Origin: CBDAQV01 sp965199335
GTDB lineage: Bacteria > Pseudomonadota > Alphaproteobacteria > CALMVH01
Assembly: GCA_965199335.1 (NCBI GenBank)
Contig: CBDAQZ010000001.1
Location: 124,001 to 188,000 of the forward strand
Direction: 5' to 3'
DNA: 64,000 nt
Position 1 is the first letter of the stretch, and every line of letters begins with the position of its first letter. The position numbers and the translations under genes are program-made. Shown piece after piece: positions 25,431-35,495 of the stretch. The notes below the pieces were generated by a model, which worked only from the letters and a program-made list of their open reading frames with translations, made no database searches and was not told where the DNA came from.

Positions 25431-26692
25431 CCCTCTCCCTTTACACCCAGAACAGACGCCGCATGCGCCCGGAAGGCATCGCGTACCGTTTCGTTTTCGA
25501 CCAGGTCGATGCTGGACCCGATGAAGGCCCCGATCAGCATCTGCCGCGCCTCGTCGTGCGGGATGCCGCGGCTGCGCAAATAGAACAGCGCATCCTCGTC
25601 CAGCCGGCCCGATGTCGCGCCATGACTGCATTTGACGTCGTCGGCATAGATTTCAAGTTCCGGCTTGGCATTTACTTCGGCGGTGGACGACAGCATCAAC
25701 GACTGGTTCAGCTGGAACCCATCGGTTTTCTGCGCGTCCTGAGCGACGAAAATCTTGCCCTGGAACACGCTGCGCGACGTACCGTCCATGACATGGCGAT
25801 AGGTCTCGCGGCTGCGGCAGTTGGGATACATGTGCCGTATCTCGGTCGTGGTATCCGCGTGCGAATTACCAGATAGAACGTGCGCGCCATTCAGGCGGAC
25901 CTCGCTATCGGGGCACGGCATGTCGACCCTGACCTGATGCCGCGACAATCTGCCGCCCGTGGTCAGGCTGAAGGTATCGTACAGCGACTTATGCTCGACC
26001 TGGACGGCGCTTGTCGCAAGAACGATTGCCTCCGGTCCAACTTGCTGCAGCCTGTAATGGTTCAGGGTGGCACCGTCCGAAATTTTGATCTCGCTGGCAA
26101 TCGTCCCAACAAAGCTACCGGTTCCGACATGCCGCTCGATCAGGCACATCGTTGTGTTCGGATTGATCGAGACGTCCAGCTTCGCATGCCAATCGGCCTT
26201 ACCGGAACTGACAAAGCAGATTTCGATCGGTGTCTCGACAGTCTTGTCGAAGGGAGAAATGATCCGCAAGCCATCGACAAACAATGCCGTATTGAGGGCA
26301 CCGATCGATTGCTCTTCGAGACCGAAATTGCCGACCCAGTTCTTATTCACGCCAGCCTGGCTATCTCCCGCCATGTCCCAGATGCCAACGTCGCTGGAAA
26401 TAACCGGTGCCAGATCGGAGTGTTCGAGGCTGTAAACACCATCGATGAAAACGGCGCGCGCAGACCCGGGCACAAGCGGATCGGGGATGGTCGCTGGACC
26501 GGATCCATCGATCGAATCCCTGGATAGCAGAGGGATGAGAACCGGCGCCAGATTGGTATATTTCCAGCTTTCGTTGCGCGGCGTCGGTAGGCCGGTTTCA
26601 CGATACGTGCTGGCGGCTTTCTGGCGCAGCTCCGTCAGCCATGCCGGGCTTTCCGGCAGGTGTTCGAGCTGATCGGCGAAGGGCAGGGTCAT
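25427..26692 (-). CDS. sufD: Fe-S cluster assembly protein SufD
   Basis: 421 aa. SufD forms the SufB-C-D scaffold complex. The N-terminal helical part (WLTELRQKAASTYRETGLPTPR) and the right-handed beta-helix core end in CSHGATSGRLDEDALFYLRSRG, with the conserved HGAT block. GGAGGG lies about 7 bases before the ATG. The start overlaps the stop of the DUF559 reading frame (ATGA), as rpiA does at the other insertion. Confidence 0.95.
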   Translation of the reverse strand: MTLPFADQLEHLPESPAWLTELRQKAASTYRETGLPTPRNESWKYTNLAPVLIPLLSRDSIDGSGPATIPDPLVPGSARAVFIDGVYSLEHSDLAPVISSDVGIWDMAGDSQAGVNKNWVGNFGLEEQSIGALNTALFVDGLRIISPFDKTVETPIEICFVSSGKADWHAKLDVSINPNTTMCLIERHVGTGSFVGTIASEIKISDGATLNHYRLQQVGPEAIVLATSAVQVEHKSLYDTFSLTTGGRLSRHQVRVDMPCPDSEVRLNGAHVLSGNSHADTTTEIRHMYPNCRSRETYRHVMDGTSRSVFQGKIFVAQDAQKTDGFQLNQSLMLSSTAEVNAKPELEIYADDVKCSHGATSGRLDEDALFYLRSRGIPHDEARQMLIGAFIGSSIDLVENETVRDAFRAHAASVLGVKGEG

Positions 26693-27224
26693 GATCTTTT
26701 CCCTCCTTGCAGCGGCACACCCTCACCCCAGCCCTCTCCCATCAGGGAGAGGGAGCCGTTCGAATTTACCTCTCCCTCATGGGAGAGGTCGGCGCCCGCA
26801 GGGCGTCGGGTGAGGGTGTGCTGGCGATGCAGCGAAGCCTTTTGCAAATGACGCAGCAATGTTTCCGCAGTGCCATTCATGTTCTGTAAAACGTCATTGT
26901 TCCAGAAGCGGATGACAGTCCAGCCGCGATCTTCAAGCCAGCGCGTACGATTTATGTCGTTCTGGTTTTCACAATGCTGACCGCCATCGATCTCCACGAT
27001 CAGCAAAACTTCGGCGCATGCGAAGTCGGCGACGTAGGGGCCGACCGGGTGCTGCCGGCGGAATTTCCAGCCGGTGAAAGCTTCGCCGCGGATGGTTCTC
27101 CAGAATTTGCGTTCGGCATCGGTCATGTTTGTGCGAAGTTTGCGCGCACGCTCGATGCGGGTAGAGACACCCTCACCCCAGCCCTCTCCCATGAGGGAGA
27201 GGGAGCTATTTTGCAGCTCGGTCA

Positions 27225-27228
<4 letters not shown>
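26689..27228 (-). CDS. DUF559 / Vsr-like endonuclease-fold protein, copy 2
   Basis: 179 aa in the longest frame, whose ATG overlaps the sufC stop (ATGATGA) and whose TGA overlaps the sufD ATG. Core residues ~28-131: RARKLRTNMTDAERKFW, FRRQHPVGPYVADF, LIVEIDGGQH and WTVIRFWNNDV; active-site-like D, E, D, Q-H are all present. Residues 9-21 and ~159-171 are the same peptide, SLSLMGEGWGEGV, because two direct copies of the palindromic repeat are read in the same phase. A start inside the core (about residue 22 or the M at 35) is possible. Function unproven; see copy 1 at 17804. Confidence 0.82.
26716..26753 (-). repeat. Extra palindromic unit (short form) next to sufD
   Basis: CACACCCTCACCCCAG then CCCTCTCCC, ATCA loop, GGGAGAGGG. 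It lacks the variable second stem. It is a near-identical direct copy of the unit at 27166-27203 and forms a tail-outward pair with 26769-26820. Confidence 0.85.
26769..26820 (+). repeat. Palindromic unit, one flank of DUF559 gene 2
   Basis: CCTCTCCC (26769-26776), TCAT, GGGAGAGG (26781-26788), a variable stem GGCGCCC/GGGCGTC, then GGGTGAGGGTGTG. The tail faces the DUF559 gene. Confidence 0.88.
27166..27203 (-). repeat. Palindromic unit (short form), other flank of DUF559 gene 2
   Basis: GACACCCTCACCCCAG then CCCTCTCCC, ATGA loop, GGGAGAGGG. The CCCTCACCC tail faces the DUF559 gene and the hairpin faces sufC. Confidence 0.88.
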
Positions 27229-27980
<752 letters not shown>

Positions 27981-28000
27981 TTGTGGTTCTTTTTCAAATT

Positions 28001-28084
28001 GTCATTCCGGTGCATGGCGCCGGAATCTACGGGCAGTTCGATACGGTTACAGGGTTTGGATTCCGGTCATTCGTCCGGAATGAC
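28001..28084. repeat. Second palindromic repeat pair (CATTCCGG/CCGGAAT family)
   Basis: GTCATTCCGG at 28001-28010 pairs with CCGGAATGAC at 28075-28084; inside, GGCGCCGGAATC faces GGATTCCGG, giving two small hairpins in inverted order. It fills the sufB-sufC spacer. The GTCATTCC...GGAATGAC pattern is common in proteobacterial intergenic repeats and is unrelated to the CCTCTCCC family. Confidence 0.75.
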
Positions 28085-28102
28085 TTGGCAGATTTTGCGT
28101 CA

Positions 28103-29592
<1,490 letters not shown>

Positions 29593-29596
<4 letters not shown>

Positions 29597-30048
29597 GCTT
29601 CCACTCGTTCCAGCCCGATATCCGCCGCCGAAAGGGCGGGGACGAAGGCGGGCTGTGCCATATCCGCAAGACTGACCGAAGCCAGTGCCGATTTTATGGC
29701 ATCGTTGATCCTGTTCCAGTTGCCGCGGACCGAGCAATGCGCCTCGGCCTCGCAGCCGCCCTGATGGCCGTCGACGCAATCGGTCAGCGCGATCGGGCCT
29801 TCGATCGCCGCGATCACGTCGGCGACCGAGATGTCGCGAGCCGGACGGGCCAGCGAATAACCGCCGGCGATGCCGCGCTGCGATACCACGATCCCGACCC
29901 GCGCCAGCCCTTTCATCAGCTTGGCGACGGTAGGTTCCGGCACGCCGCTCTGCCGCGCCAGCACGCACGCGCTGAGGCCGCCGGGTGAGCGGGACAGCTC
30001 GCACAGCGCCACGATGGCATAATCGCTGAGTTTGGACAGGCGGATCAT
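29593..30048 (-). CDS. Rrf2-family Fe-S regulator of the suf operon (IscR/SufR type)
   Basis: 151 aa. Winged-helix DNA-binding domain (residues ~1-65, LSKLSDYAIVALCEL; EPTVAKLMKGL) followed by three cysteines, C91, C99 and C105 (DCVDGHQGGC, AHCSVRGNW), which bind a [2Fe-2S] or similar cluster. As first gene of the suf operon it should sense cluster supply and control iscR-sufBCDSUTA. A near-perfect palindrome at 30056-30086 lies 7 bases before the ATG and is the likely operator. Confidence 0.93.
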
Positions 30049-30055
30049 CGGTTCC

Positions 30056-30086
30056 GATAAAGGAGACTAAACTGGTCCTCTTTATC
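30056..30086 (-). promoter_or_regulatory. Candidate IscR/SufR operator upstream of the suf operon
   Basis: 12-base arms GATAAAGGAGAC and GTCCTCTTTATC (two mismatches in twelve pairs) separated by 7 bases, on the leader just before the Rrf2-type regulator. The centre, GACCAGTTTAGTC on the minus strand, resembles the GACT-(AT)-AGTC core of type 1 IscR sites. Operator assignment is inference. Confidence 0.6.
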
Positions 30087-30122
30087 TAGCGCGGCGTGCC
30101 CTGTGTCAAGCGTTCCGGCTGA

Positions 30123-31442
30123 TTATTCCAGAGCTTTTTCGACGGCACGCGCCACGGCGACCAGCCTGACCTCGTTCCCCGCGGGCGCGACCAGCTGCAG
30201 CCCGACCGGCTGCGGGGCAGGAATAGGTATCGTGATTGCCGACATATTGAAAAGATTGGCAAAACTGATGTTGCGCGTCATGCTGTTTTGCCAGGCCATG
30301 ACGGATTGGGCATCGGTAAACGACGATATCGGCGCTGCAAGCCCCGAAAGGGTCGGCATCACCAGGGCGTCGATATGGGCCAGGTTCGTGTTGACCTTGT
30401 TGGCAAGCGCCCTGCGATTGTCGAACAGGATCTGGATATCGCTGACATCCGCGTCCATGCCTGGGCGCAGGGCCAGCTGCGTTACCGGGTCAAGCGCGGC
30501 AAAGGATTTGTCGGTGCGGTCGCGGCCCATGAATCGCACCAGGCCGGTGCCGTTGGCAATGTCGGGAAACGGCCGGATAGCCTCGTAATCCGGTATCACG
30601 ATCGGCGTCAGCACCGCGCCCTTGCGCGACAGGCGCTGCAATACGCCGGTGACGGCCTGCGTCACGACAGGGTCCAGGTTCTCGTAAAACGGCTTCTTGG
30701 CAACGCCGAGCCGCAAGGGTGTACCCGACAGATCGGGGATGGTCCCGGAACCGAGCGCTTCCATCAGGAACACCAGGTCGGCGGTACGGGCGGTCACCAG
30801 GCTGATCGCGTCCAGTTCACGCGATAGCGGGAATATGCCTTCGCGCGACCAGTAATCCGCCCCGGGACGGAAACCGACCACATTGCACAAGGCGGCGGAA
30901 ACGCGGGTCAGGCCCACGGCACCCGAACCGATGGCAAAGCTGCATAGCCCGCGGGCGACGGCGGGCGCCGATCCATTGCCGCCGGCGATGTGCGGTATGT
31001 CGTAGCGGGGATTGTCCGGCTGGGCGCGTTCCAGGTTATGCACTGTAAGCGAAAATTCCGTCGAAACCGTCTTCGCTACCGGGATCGCTCCCAGTTCGCG
31101 CAGTTTCCTGACCAACGGCCCCTGCGCCGGCGTAATATCCGCAAGCTCCAGGTTCGAGGCTATCTTGCTGGGCTGGCCGTCGACCGAGATGACATCCGAA
31201 ACGGCGAACGGCATGCCGGCCAGCGGCTTCATCGCATTGCGGGCGTCGTGGGCCTCATCCTGCTTATGGGCATCGGCCAGCGCGCGGTCGCCATCGACAT
31301 GGGTGAAGATTACGCTGGACTGTGTCTCGTTGGCGATCGCTTCAAGGGAGTGCGAGACGGTCTGCCGGCAGAACAGCTTGCCATAGCGCAGCCACGAGGA
31401 CAGCTGGGGCAGTTCGGTCAGGCCTGGGGCGGCGCTTTCCAT
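30123..31442 (-). CDS. Amidase-signature protein lacking the catalytic triad
   Basis: 439 aa. The fold-defining text of the amidase signature family is clear (PLAGMPFAV, GAIPVAKT, GLCSFAIGS, CNVVGFRP, FPLSRELD). The Ser-cisSer-Lys triad is not: the usual AVKD is AVSD, GGSSGGSAAA is GGNGSAPA, and the nucleophile block GSDTGGSIR is GSGAVGLTR. Hydrolysis by the usual mechanism looks impossible. The ATG overlaps the irr stop as TGATG, so it is coupled to the iron regulator. Candidate roles are binding or scaffolding; this is inference. The frame is uninterrupted, so it is not an ordinary pseudogene. Confidence 0.82.
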   Translation of the reverse strand: MESAAPGLTELPQLSSWLRYGKLFCRQTVSHSLEAIANETQSSVIFTHVDGDRALADAHKQDEAHDARNAMKPLAGMPFAVSDVISVDGQPSKIASNLELADITPAQGPLVRKLRELGAIPVAKTVSTEFSLTVHNLERAQPDNPRYDIPHIAGGNGSAPAVARGLCSFAIGSGAVGLTRVSAALCNVVGFRPGADYWSREGIFPLSRELDAISLVTARTADLVFLMEALGSGTIPDLSGTPLRLGVAKKPFYENLDPVVTQAVTGVLQRLSRKGAVLTPIVIPDYEAIRPFPDIANGTGLVRFMGRDRTDKSFAALDPVTQLALRPGMDADVSDIQILFDNRRALANKVNTNLAHIDALVMPTLSGLAAPISSFTDAQSVMAWQNSMTRNISFANLFNMSAITIPIPAPQPVGLQLVAPAGNEVRLVAVARAVEKALE

Positions 31443-31846
31443 CAGCCCGTTACGCGCACGATCACGTCGACCCGGGAAACGGTCGAGCCCGCGGGCGTTT
31501 CGGGCAGGCCTTTGACCTCGATGGTATCGCCATGGATATCCTCGAGCCGTCCCGATTGTTCGTAGAAGAAATGATGGTGCGGATCGATGTTGGTATCGAA
31601 ATACGAATGTCCCTGATCGATCACCACATGATGCAGCATTCCGGCATCGGTCAGGGCGTGCAGGGTGTTGTAAACCGTCGCCAGCGACAGCTTGACGCCG
31701 CAATGGGCGGCTTCCTGGTGCAGTTGCTCGGCTGTCAAATGGCGGTGGCCCTTGGCAAAAAGCAGCTGAGTCAGGCACAGGCGCTGGCGCGTGGGGCGCA
31801 GTCTGGCCTGTTTCAAATGTTCGGCGGTGGTATCCATAGTTTCCAT
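31442..31846 (-). CDS. irr: Irr-type Fur-family iron response regulator
   Basis: 134 aa. Fur-family winged helix (LRPTRQRLCLTQLLF; SLATVYNTLHALTDAGML) plus the metal/heme motif DPHHHFFYEQSGRLEDI (His90-92). The C-terminal CxxC zinc motifs of Fur are absent, as in Irr, which in alphaproteobacteria represses iron-consuming genes when iron is low and is inactivated by heme. Its neighbours, an IscR-type regulator and the suf operon, fit an iron-homeostasis block. It is translationally coupled to the amidase-like gene. Confidence 0.85.
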   Translation of the reverse strand: METMDTTAEHLKQARLRPTRQRLCLTQLLFAKGHRHLTAEQLHQEAAHCGVKLSLATVYNTLHALTDAGMLHHVVIDQGHSYFDTNIDPHHHFFYEQSGRLEDIHGDTIEVKGLPETPAGSTVSRVDVIVRVTG

Positions 31847-31857
31847 GATGGACGAAT

Positions 31858-31882
31858 ACTATGAAAATGATTGCTAATGAAG
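31858..31882 (-). promoter_or_regulatory. Possible Fur/Irr-type box before irr
   Basis: TATGAAAATGATTGCTAATGAAG, about 12 bases upstream of the irr start, resembles a Fur box (repeats of GATAAT) at several positions. The match is imperfect and was made by eye, so autoregulation is only a suggestion. Confidence 0.3.
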
Positions 31883-31971
31883 CGTGACGAAAAACTATTT
31901 AGCCATGGACTTGCAATCTGAAGCTTTGACAGGCCGGCTCACCATCCTGTTTCGGCGTCGGTTCGACGGCT

Positions 31972-32238
31972 TTACTCGCTTATCGCAGCGGCGGCTTGAT
32001 TTGCGGGTTCGTCCGGACGCCTTAGTTCCGGCAACCTGGGAGGATATATGAGCAATTGCGCAGTGTCTTCGTTCCATATTTCGTCGGGCACTCGAACATC
32101 CCTGATTATAAAGCGCCCCCTGGCCGTATGTGCGCTTTCCTCCGAAGATCCGGCATTATCATGTGTCGAGATTCCTACTTTTCGAAGCAAGGCACCTGCC
32201 AAACGGGAAAGGGAATGCGCGTCAGGATCCGATGTCAT
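31972..32238 (-). CDS. Small hypothetical protein, uncertain
   Basis: 88 aa open frame in the 494-base gap between irr and the secreted protein. Codon choice looks coding-like and the sequence is mixed polar with no membrane helix (SLSRLAGALLRKVGIS at the N terminus, Pro-rich C terminus). There is no clear Shine-Dalgarno and no family I recognise. The opposite strand also has short open frames here, so this is a weak call. The rest of the gap (32239-32340) holds nothing recognisable. Confidence 0.4.
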   Translation of the reverse strand: MTSDPDAHSLSRLAGALLRKVGISTHDNAGSSEESAHTARGRFIIRDVRVPDEIWNEDTAQLLIYPPRLPELRRPDEPANQAAAAISE

Positions 32239-32340
32239 TTTGGTTAAGCCGTAGTGGTCTATGAATTAGGCACGTCGATCAGTAAATCGATCCGTGGCCA
32301 CTGTATCAATAGCTTCGTGGTGGCTATTCGAACGGACAAA

Positions 32341-33015
32341 CTACTGAGACGGACATGGCTTGGCCGGTTTGTACGATTTTGGCGGTTCGTCGGGCAATAA
32401 AGGCAACTTCAGGAACTCCTTGTTCTGCGGAACTTCCTTGTAGGAGGTCAGCCGGATAGTCATGGGCGTGTATTCGCCGCACTTGTCGGTATTCTTTTCC
32501 TTGCCATCGATCAGCCAGATGACGCCGTTCTTGTCGATCTCGATCTTGCCGGTGAACAAATGCCCCGGCATCGCGGGGCCTGCCTCGACGTGATAAACGG
32601 TGAGCGAATGACCCTGGATAGTGTCCTTTCCGACTTCCGTTACGTCGACATTGGCAAAGCTTGGCATCGGCCTGTCGGGCCTGGACAAGTGATCGCCGAA
32701 CATGTGGCTGTCCTTGACGCTTTTCCCACTGTTCAGATCCGCCCACATAGTGGTCGCTATGCCCGTATAGGGGTAGCGAAAATCGTATCGGATCAGATTG
32801 TCCGAAGCATGGATCCTGGCTTCGAATTTATAGACGCTCGGCAATTTTATATCGACGGTGCCTTCGTAATCCACCGAGGGCGCCGGAACTTTTGTGGTAT
32901 TGGGGTCGGTTGAGTTCAGATGCACTGCAACCTGTGCGATCGCATCCTTCGCCGGCGCTATGCCCAGCGCTGAAATCAAGCCGAACCATAGCGTTGTCTT
33001 GCGCGCGAGGGTCAT
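32341..33015 (-). CDS. Secreted hypothetical protein
   Basis: 224 aa with a Sec signal peptide (RKTTLWFGLISALGIAPAKDAIAQ, cleavage probably after AIAQ near residue 28). The mature part is beta-rich (YEGTVDIKLP, YKFEARIHASDNLIRYDFRYP, GHLFTGKIEID) and reminiscent of LolA-like or outer-membrane lipoprotein-sorting folds, but I cannot name a family. Two cysteines (DKCGEY and near the C-terminal end) could form a disulfide. The C-terminal ~20 residues are Pro/Lys-rich. It appears to be a single-gene unit. Confidence 0.7.
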   Translation of the reverse strand: MTLARKTTLWFGLISALGIAPAKDAIAQVAVHLNSTDPNTTKVPAPSVDYEGTVDIKLPSVYKFEARIHASDNLIRYDFRYPYTGIATTMWADLNSGKSVKDSHMFGDHLSRPDRPMPSFANVDVTEVGKDTIQGHSLTVYHVEAGPAMPGHLFTGKIEIDKNGVIWLIDGKEKNTDKCGEYTPMTIRLTSYKEVPQNKEFLKLPLLPDEPPKSYKPAKPCPSQ

Positions 33016-33141
33016 ACAGGCCTTCTAGAGGAAGAAATTCTCTAATGAAAGGTTAATATCATGCTTTTATGCGACTCAAGCTGAGCATGCAACAGCCTTT
33101 TCCTTCCGAAGGATATTACTGCTTGATGAAGCAAGCCAACG

Positions 33142-34551
33142 TCAATCGCCCGTCGCTATCCGGTCGACCAGCTGCTTGACGGTCGGGGTGAAGCCGTTGG
33201 CATAGAAGGGATCGTCGCGGAAACGATAGGCGTTGTGGCCCGCGAACATCAACTGGTTCTCCACGTCTTCCGAGTGGCTGATATTCTGCAGCGTCTTCTG
33301 GATGCAGAAGGAACGGGGATCGGCCTTGCGCCCCGTCGTCCCGGCCTCGTTCTCCGCCCAGTTCGAGAATTGGCACTGTGACAGGCAGCCCATGCATTCG
33401 ATCTGGTCGGTCAGGATATGATTTTCGATCTCGGGTGTGACGAAGATCAGCGTGTTGTCCGGTGTGCGCAACGCCTCGGTAAAACCGGCGCCGATCCACT
33501 CGACTGCTTTATCCTTTTCATGCCGCGTCAGATAGACGGCGCGCCCGCGCGCGCCTATGGGCAGCGACGCGTCATGGTCGCCCACGGGCTCGGTCTGGTA
33601 GGTCACCTGGCGTTCCGACCGTTCCTTGAGCTCGTTCAGGAACGGGTTGCGCACGGCGGAGGAATAGAAGCCGGTCGGGCTGAACTTGTTGAGGTAGACG
33701 TCGCCCGGCTGCAGGTTGCGCAGCCGCAGCTTCCAGGCGTCCGAGATAGGGCTTTCCTGCGTCAGCAACGGACGGGTGCCGAACTGGAAGCAGATCGGGC
33801 CGAGGTCAGGATTGTCGATCCAGTCCGCCCATTCGCGTAAATACCAGACGCCGCCGGCCATGATGATCGGCACGTCGTTCAGGCCGAAGCCGCGCATGAC
33901 ATCGCGCAGGACCTGGACGCGGGGCATCGGCGCCTCGGGCTTGTCCGGGCTTTCGTTGTTGGACAGTCCGTTATGGCCGCCGGCCAGCCACGGATCCTCG
34001 TAGACCACGCCGCCCAGCCATTCGGGAAACTTGCTGTAGGCGCGCCGCCATAGCGCGTTGAAGGCACGCCCGGACGAGACGATAGGGTAGTAGAAAACGC
34101 CATACTGGGCGCAGAGCTCCGCCAGCTTGTAGGGCATGCCCGCGCCGCAGGTAACGCCGTGGATCAGTCCCTTGGCTCCCTCCAGCACACCGTGCAGGAT
34201 CTGTTCCGTGCCAGCCATTTCCCACAGCACGTTGACATGCATCCGGCCTTCCCCGTTGCTCCGCTCGTGCGCGATGCGGGCCTGGGCCAGGCCGCCGTCG
34301 ATGGCATAACGGATCAGCTCCTCATGGCGTTCCCGACGGGTGCGGCCATGATAGACCTGCGGTATCGGCGTACCGTCCTGATTGAAACTGTCGGCATTGA
34401 CGCCGGAAAACGTGCCGACGCCGCCCGCGCCGGCCCACGCGCCGGAGCTTTCGCCGTTCGATACGGAAATGCCCTTGCCGCCCTCGACAATCGGCAACAC
34501 GTCACGTCCGGATATCCGGATAGGATTCAACGCTTTCATTTCAGGTATCAA
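33142..34551 (-). CDS. Nitronate monooxygenase-like FMN protein with C-terminal cysteine cluster
   Basis: 469 aa; an internal ATG four codons in (KALNPIRISG) is equally plausible. The FMN-binding TIM-barrel family of 2-nitropropane dioxygenase/nitronate monooxygenase is suggested by GGKGISVSNGESSG, GVTCGAGMPYKL, YYPIVSSGRAFNALW, GGHNGLSNNE and PIIMAGGVWY. The ~469-residue length and the cysteines C386, C389 and C393 (ECMGCLSQC) exceed the common form and could bind a metal or Fe-S cluster. The true reaction is unknown. The gene stands alone, with ~100-base gaps on either side. Confidence 0.78.
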   Translation of the reverse strand: MIPEMKALNPIRISGRDVLPIVEGGKGISVSNGESSGAWAGAGGVGTFSGVNADSFNQDGTPIPQVYHGRTRRERHEELIRYAIDGGLAQARIAHERSNGEGRMHVNVLWEMAGTEQILHGVLEGAKGLIHGVTCGAGMPYKLAELCAQYGVFYYPIVSSGRAFNALWRRAYSKFPEWLGGVVYEDPWLAGGHNGLSNNESPDKPEAPMPRVQVLRDVMRGFGLNDVPIIMAGGVWYLREWADWIDNPDLGPICFQFGTRPLLTQESPISDAWKLRLRNLQPGDVYLNKFSPTGFYSSAVRNPFLNELKERSERQVTYQTEPVGDHDASLPIGARGRAVYLTRHEKDKAVEWIGAGFTEALRTPDNTLIFVTPEIENHILTDQIECMGCLSQCQFSNWAENEAGTTGRKADPRSFCIQKTLQNISHSEDVENQLMFAGHNAYRFRDDPFYANGFTPTVKQLVDRIATGD

Positions 34552-34587
34552 TATAGAGGGAAACGGTTCGCTGAAAGAGGCTTCGAG

Positions 34588-35352
34588 TTAAAACGGCATC
34601 CGCACTTGAACATTCTGGAACAGCATCTGAGCCGGATAATCCGTCATGATGCCGAAAACGCCGATCGCGAACAGGCTGCGGGCGCGTTTCACATCGTTGA
34701 CCGGGGACGCGTAGACCGGTTTGCCGAGCGCTACCAGCTCAAGCAATTCGGTCGGATTGCGGGCGTTGCCGTGCAGTGTCGTCGGCTGCGCTTTTTCGAC
34801 GATGTCCTTCCAGCCGGCGGGCAGATGGTTGAAGATCAGGCCGCGCGGCCATGCGGGATGCTGGGCCAGGGACGTCGCGATACAATACTGGCAGGTGCTT
34901 GATACCAGGGGCAGCGAATGCTCGAACGGCCACATGCGGTAGATCGTGTCCAGCACCGCCGTGGTCAGCTCCTCGGCCTTTCCCGGTTGCGGCTTGAGTT
35001 CGGGCGCAATGCGCAGCCCCAGCGAGGACGCCAGGCGCAGGGCTGCCTCAAGCGTCGGGATCGGTTCGCCCGCGAATTGCGGCAGGAACCAAGACCCGGC
35101 GTCGAGCTGGCGCAGATGGTCGGCATCGAAATCCCAGACATTCCCGCTGCCGTTGGTGGTGCGGTCCAGCGTTTCGTCGGCCAACAGAACGGGAACGCCA
35201 TCGCGCGACAGGCGCACGTCGAAATGCACAGCCAGCGTCCCGATCTCATGCGCCTCGCGGATCGAGGTCAGCGTGTTCTCGGGTGTCGTCCCGGCGCTGC
35301 CGCGATGACCGATGACCTTGGCCCATTCGGAAAAGGGCCTCATGGCGCCCAC
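34588..35352 (-). CDS. Glycerophosphodiester phosphodiesterase-family protein with altered active site
   Basis: 254 aa. The GDPD TIM barrel is recognisable: IGHRGSAGTTPENTL, DVRLSRDGVPVLLADETLDRTTNG, LDAGSWF, APELKPQPG and the closing MTDYP. The first catalytic His (GHRG) is present. The metal-binding Glu of the usual EFD is His here (VHFD), and the second catalytic His of the usual HD is Ala (LLADE). Hydrolysis of glycerophosphodiesters is therefore doubtful. No signal peptide, so cytosolic. It lies just upstream of the nitronate monooxygenase-like gene on the same strand. Confidence 0.85.
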   Translation of the reverse strand: MGAMRPFSEWAKVIGHRGSAGTTPENTLTSIREAHEIGTLAVHFDVRLSRDGVPVLLADETLDRTTNGSGNVWDFDADHLRQLDAGSWFLPQFAGEPIPTLEAALRLASSLGLRIAPELKPQPGKAEELTTAVLDTIYRMWPFEHSLPLVSSTCQYCIATSLAQHPAWPRGLIFNHLPAGWKDIVEKAQPTTLHGNARNPTELLELVALGKPVYASPVNDVKRARSLFAIGVFGIMTDYPAQMLFQNVQVRMPF

Positions 35353-35495
35353 ACACCGTTTTGCCGGGTGATAATATTCCGGTGCGCGGGAAGATCTAGC
35401 GGGACCGCAAGGTGAAGCATGGAAGGATTATAGTGCGGGGAAACGTATTGTATATGCGAAAGCTGTATTTACCAGTTCCAAGACAATCCTGACGC

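Larger units (their letters stand above)
26769..27203 (-). mobile_element. Putative DUF559 element 2: gene between inverted palindromic units
   Basis: Same architecture as element 1: hairpin-tail, 345 bases with the DUF559 core, tail-hairpin. It sits exactly between sufC and sufD, which are normally adjacent in suf operons, and joins both neighbours through overlapping start and stop codons. A further unit at 26716-26753 extends it. ATGACC occurs at both edges (sufC side ~27225, sufD start), a possible target duplication or simply two start codons. Confidence 0.6.

Noticed and set aside
25427..25445. Another CCTCTCCC repeat at the sufD-sufS junction
   Set aside because: Only one arm (CCCTCTCCC) is present with no matching GGGAGAGG and no tail; it is the purine-rich 3' end of sufD serving as the sufS ribosome binding site.
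32048..32254. 68-residue plus-strand open frame upstream of the secreted protein
   Set aside because: Overlaps a slightly more coding-like minus-strand frame, has no ribosome binding site and no similarity I recognise.
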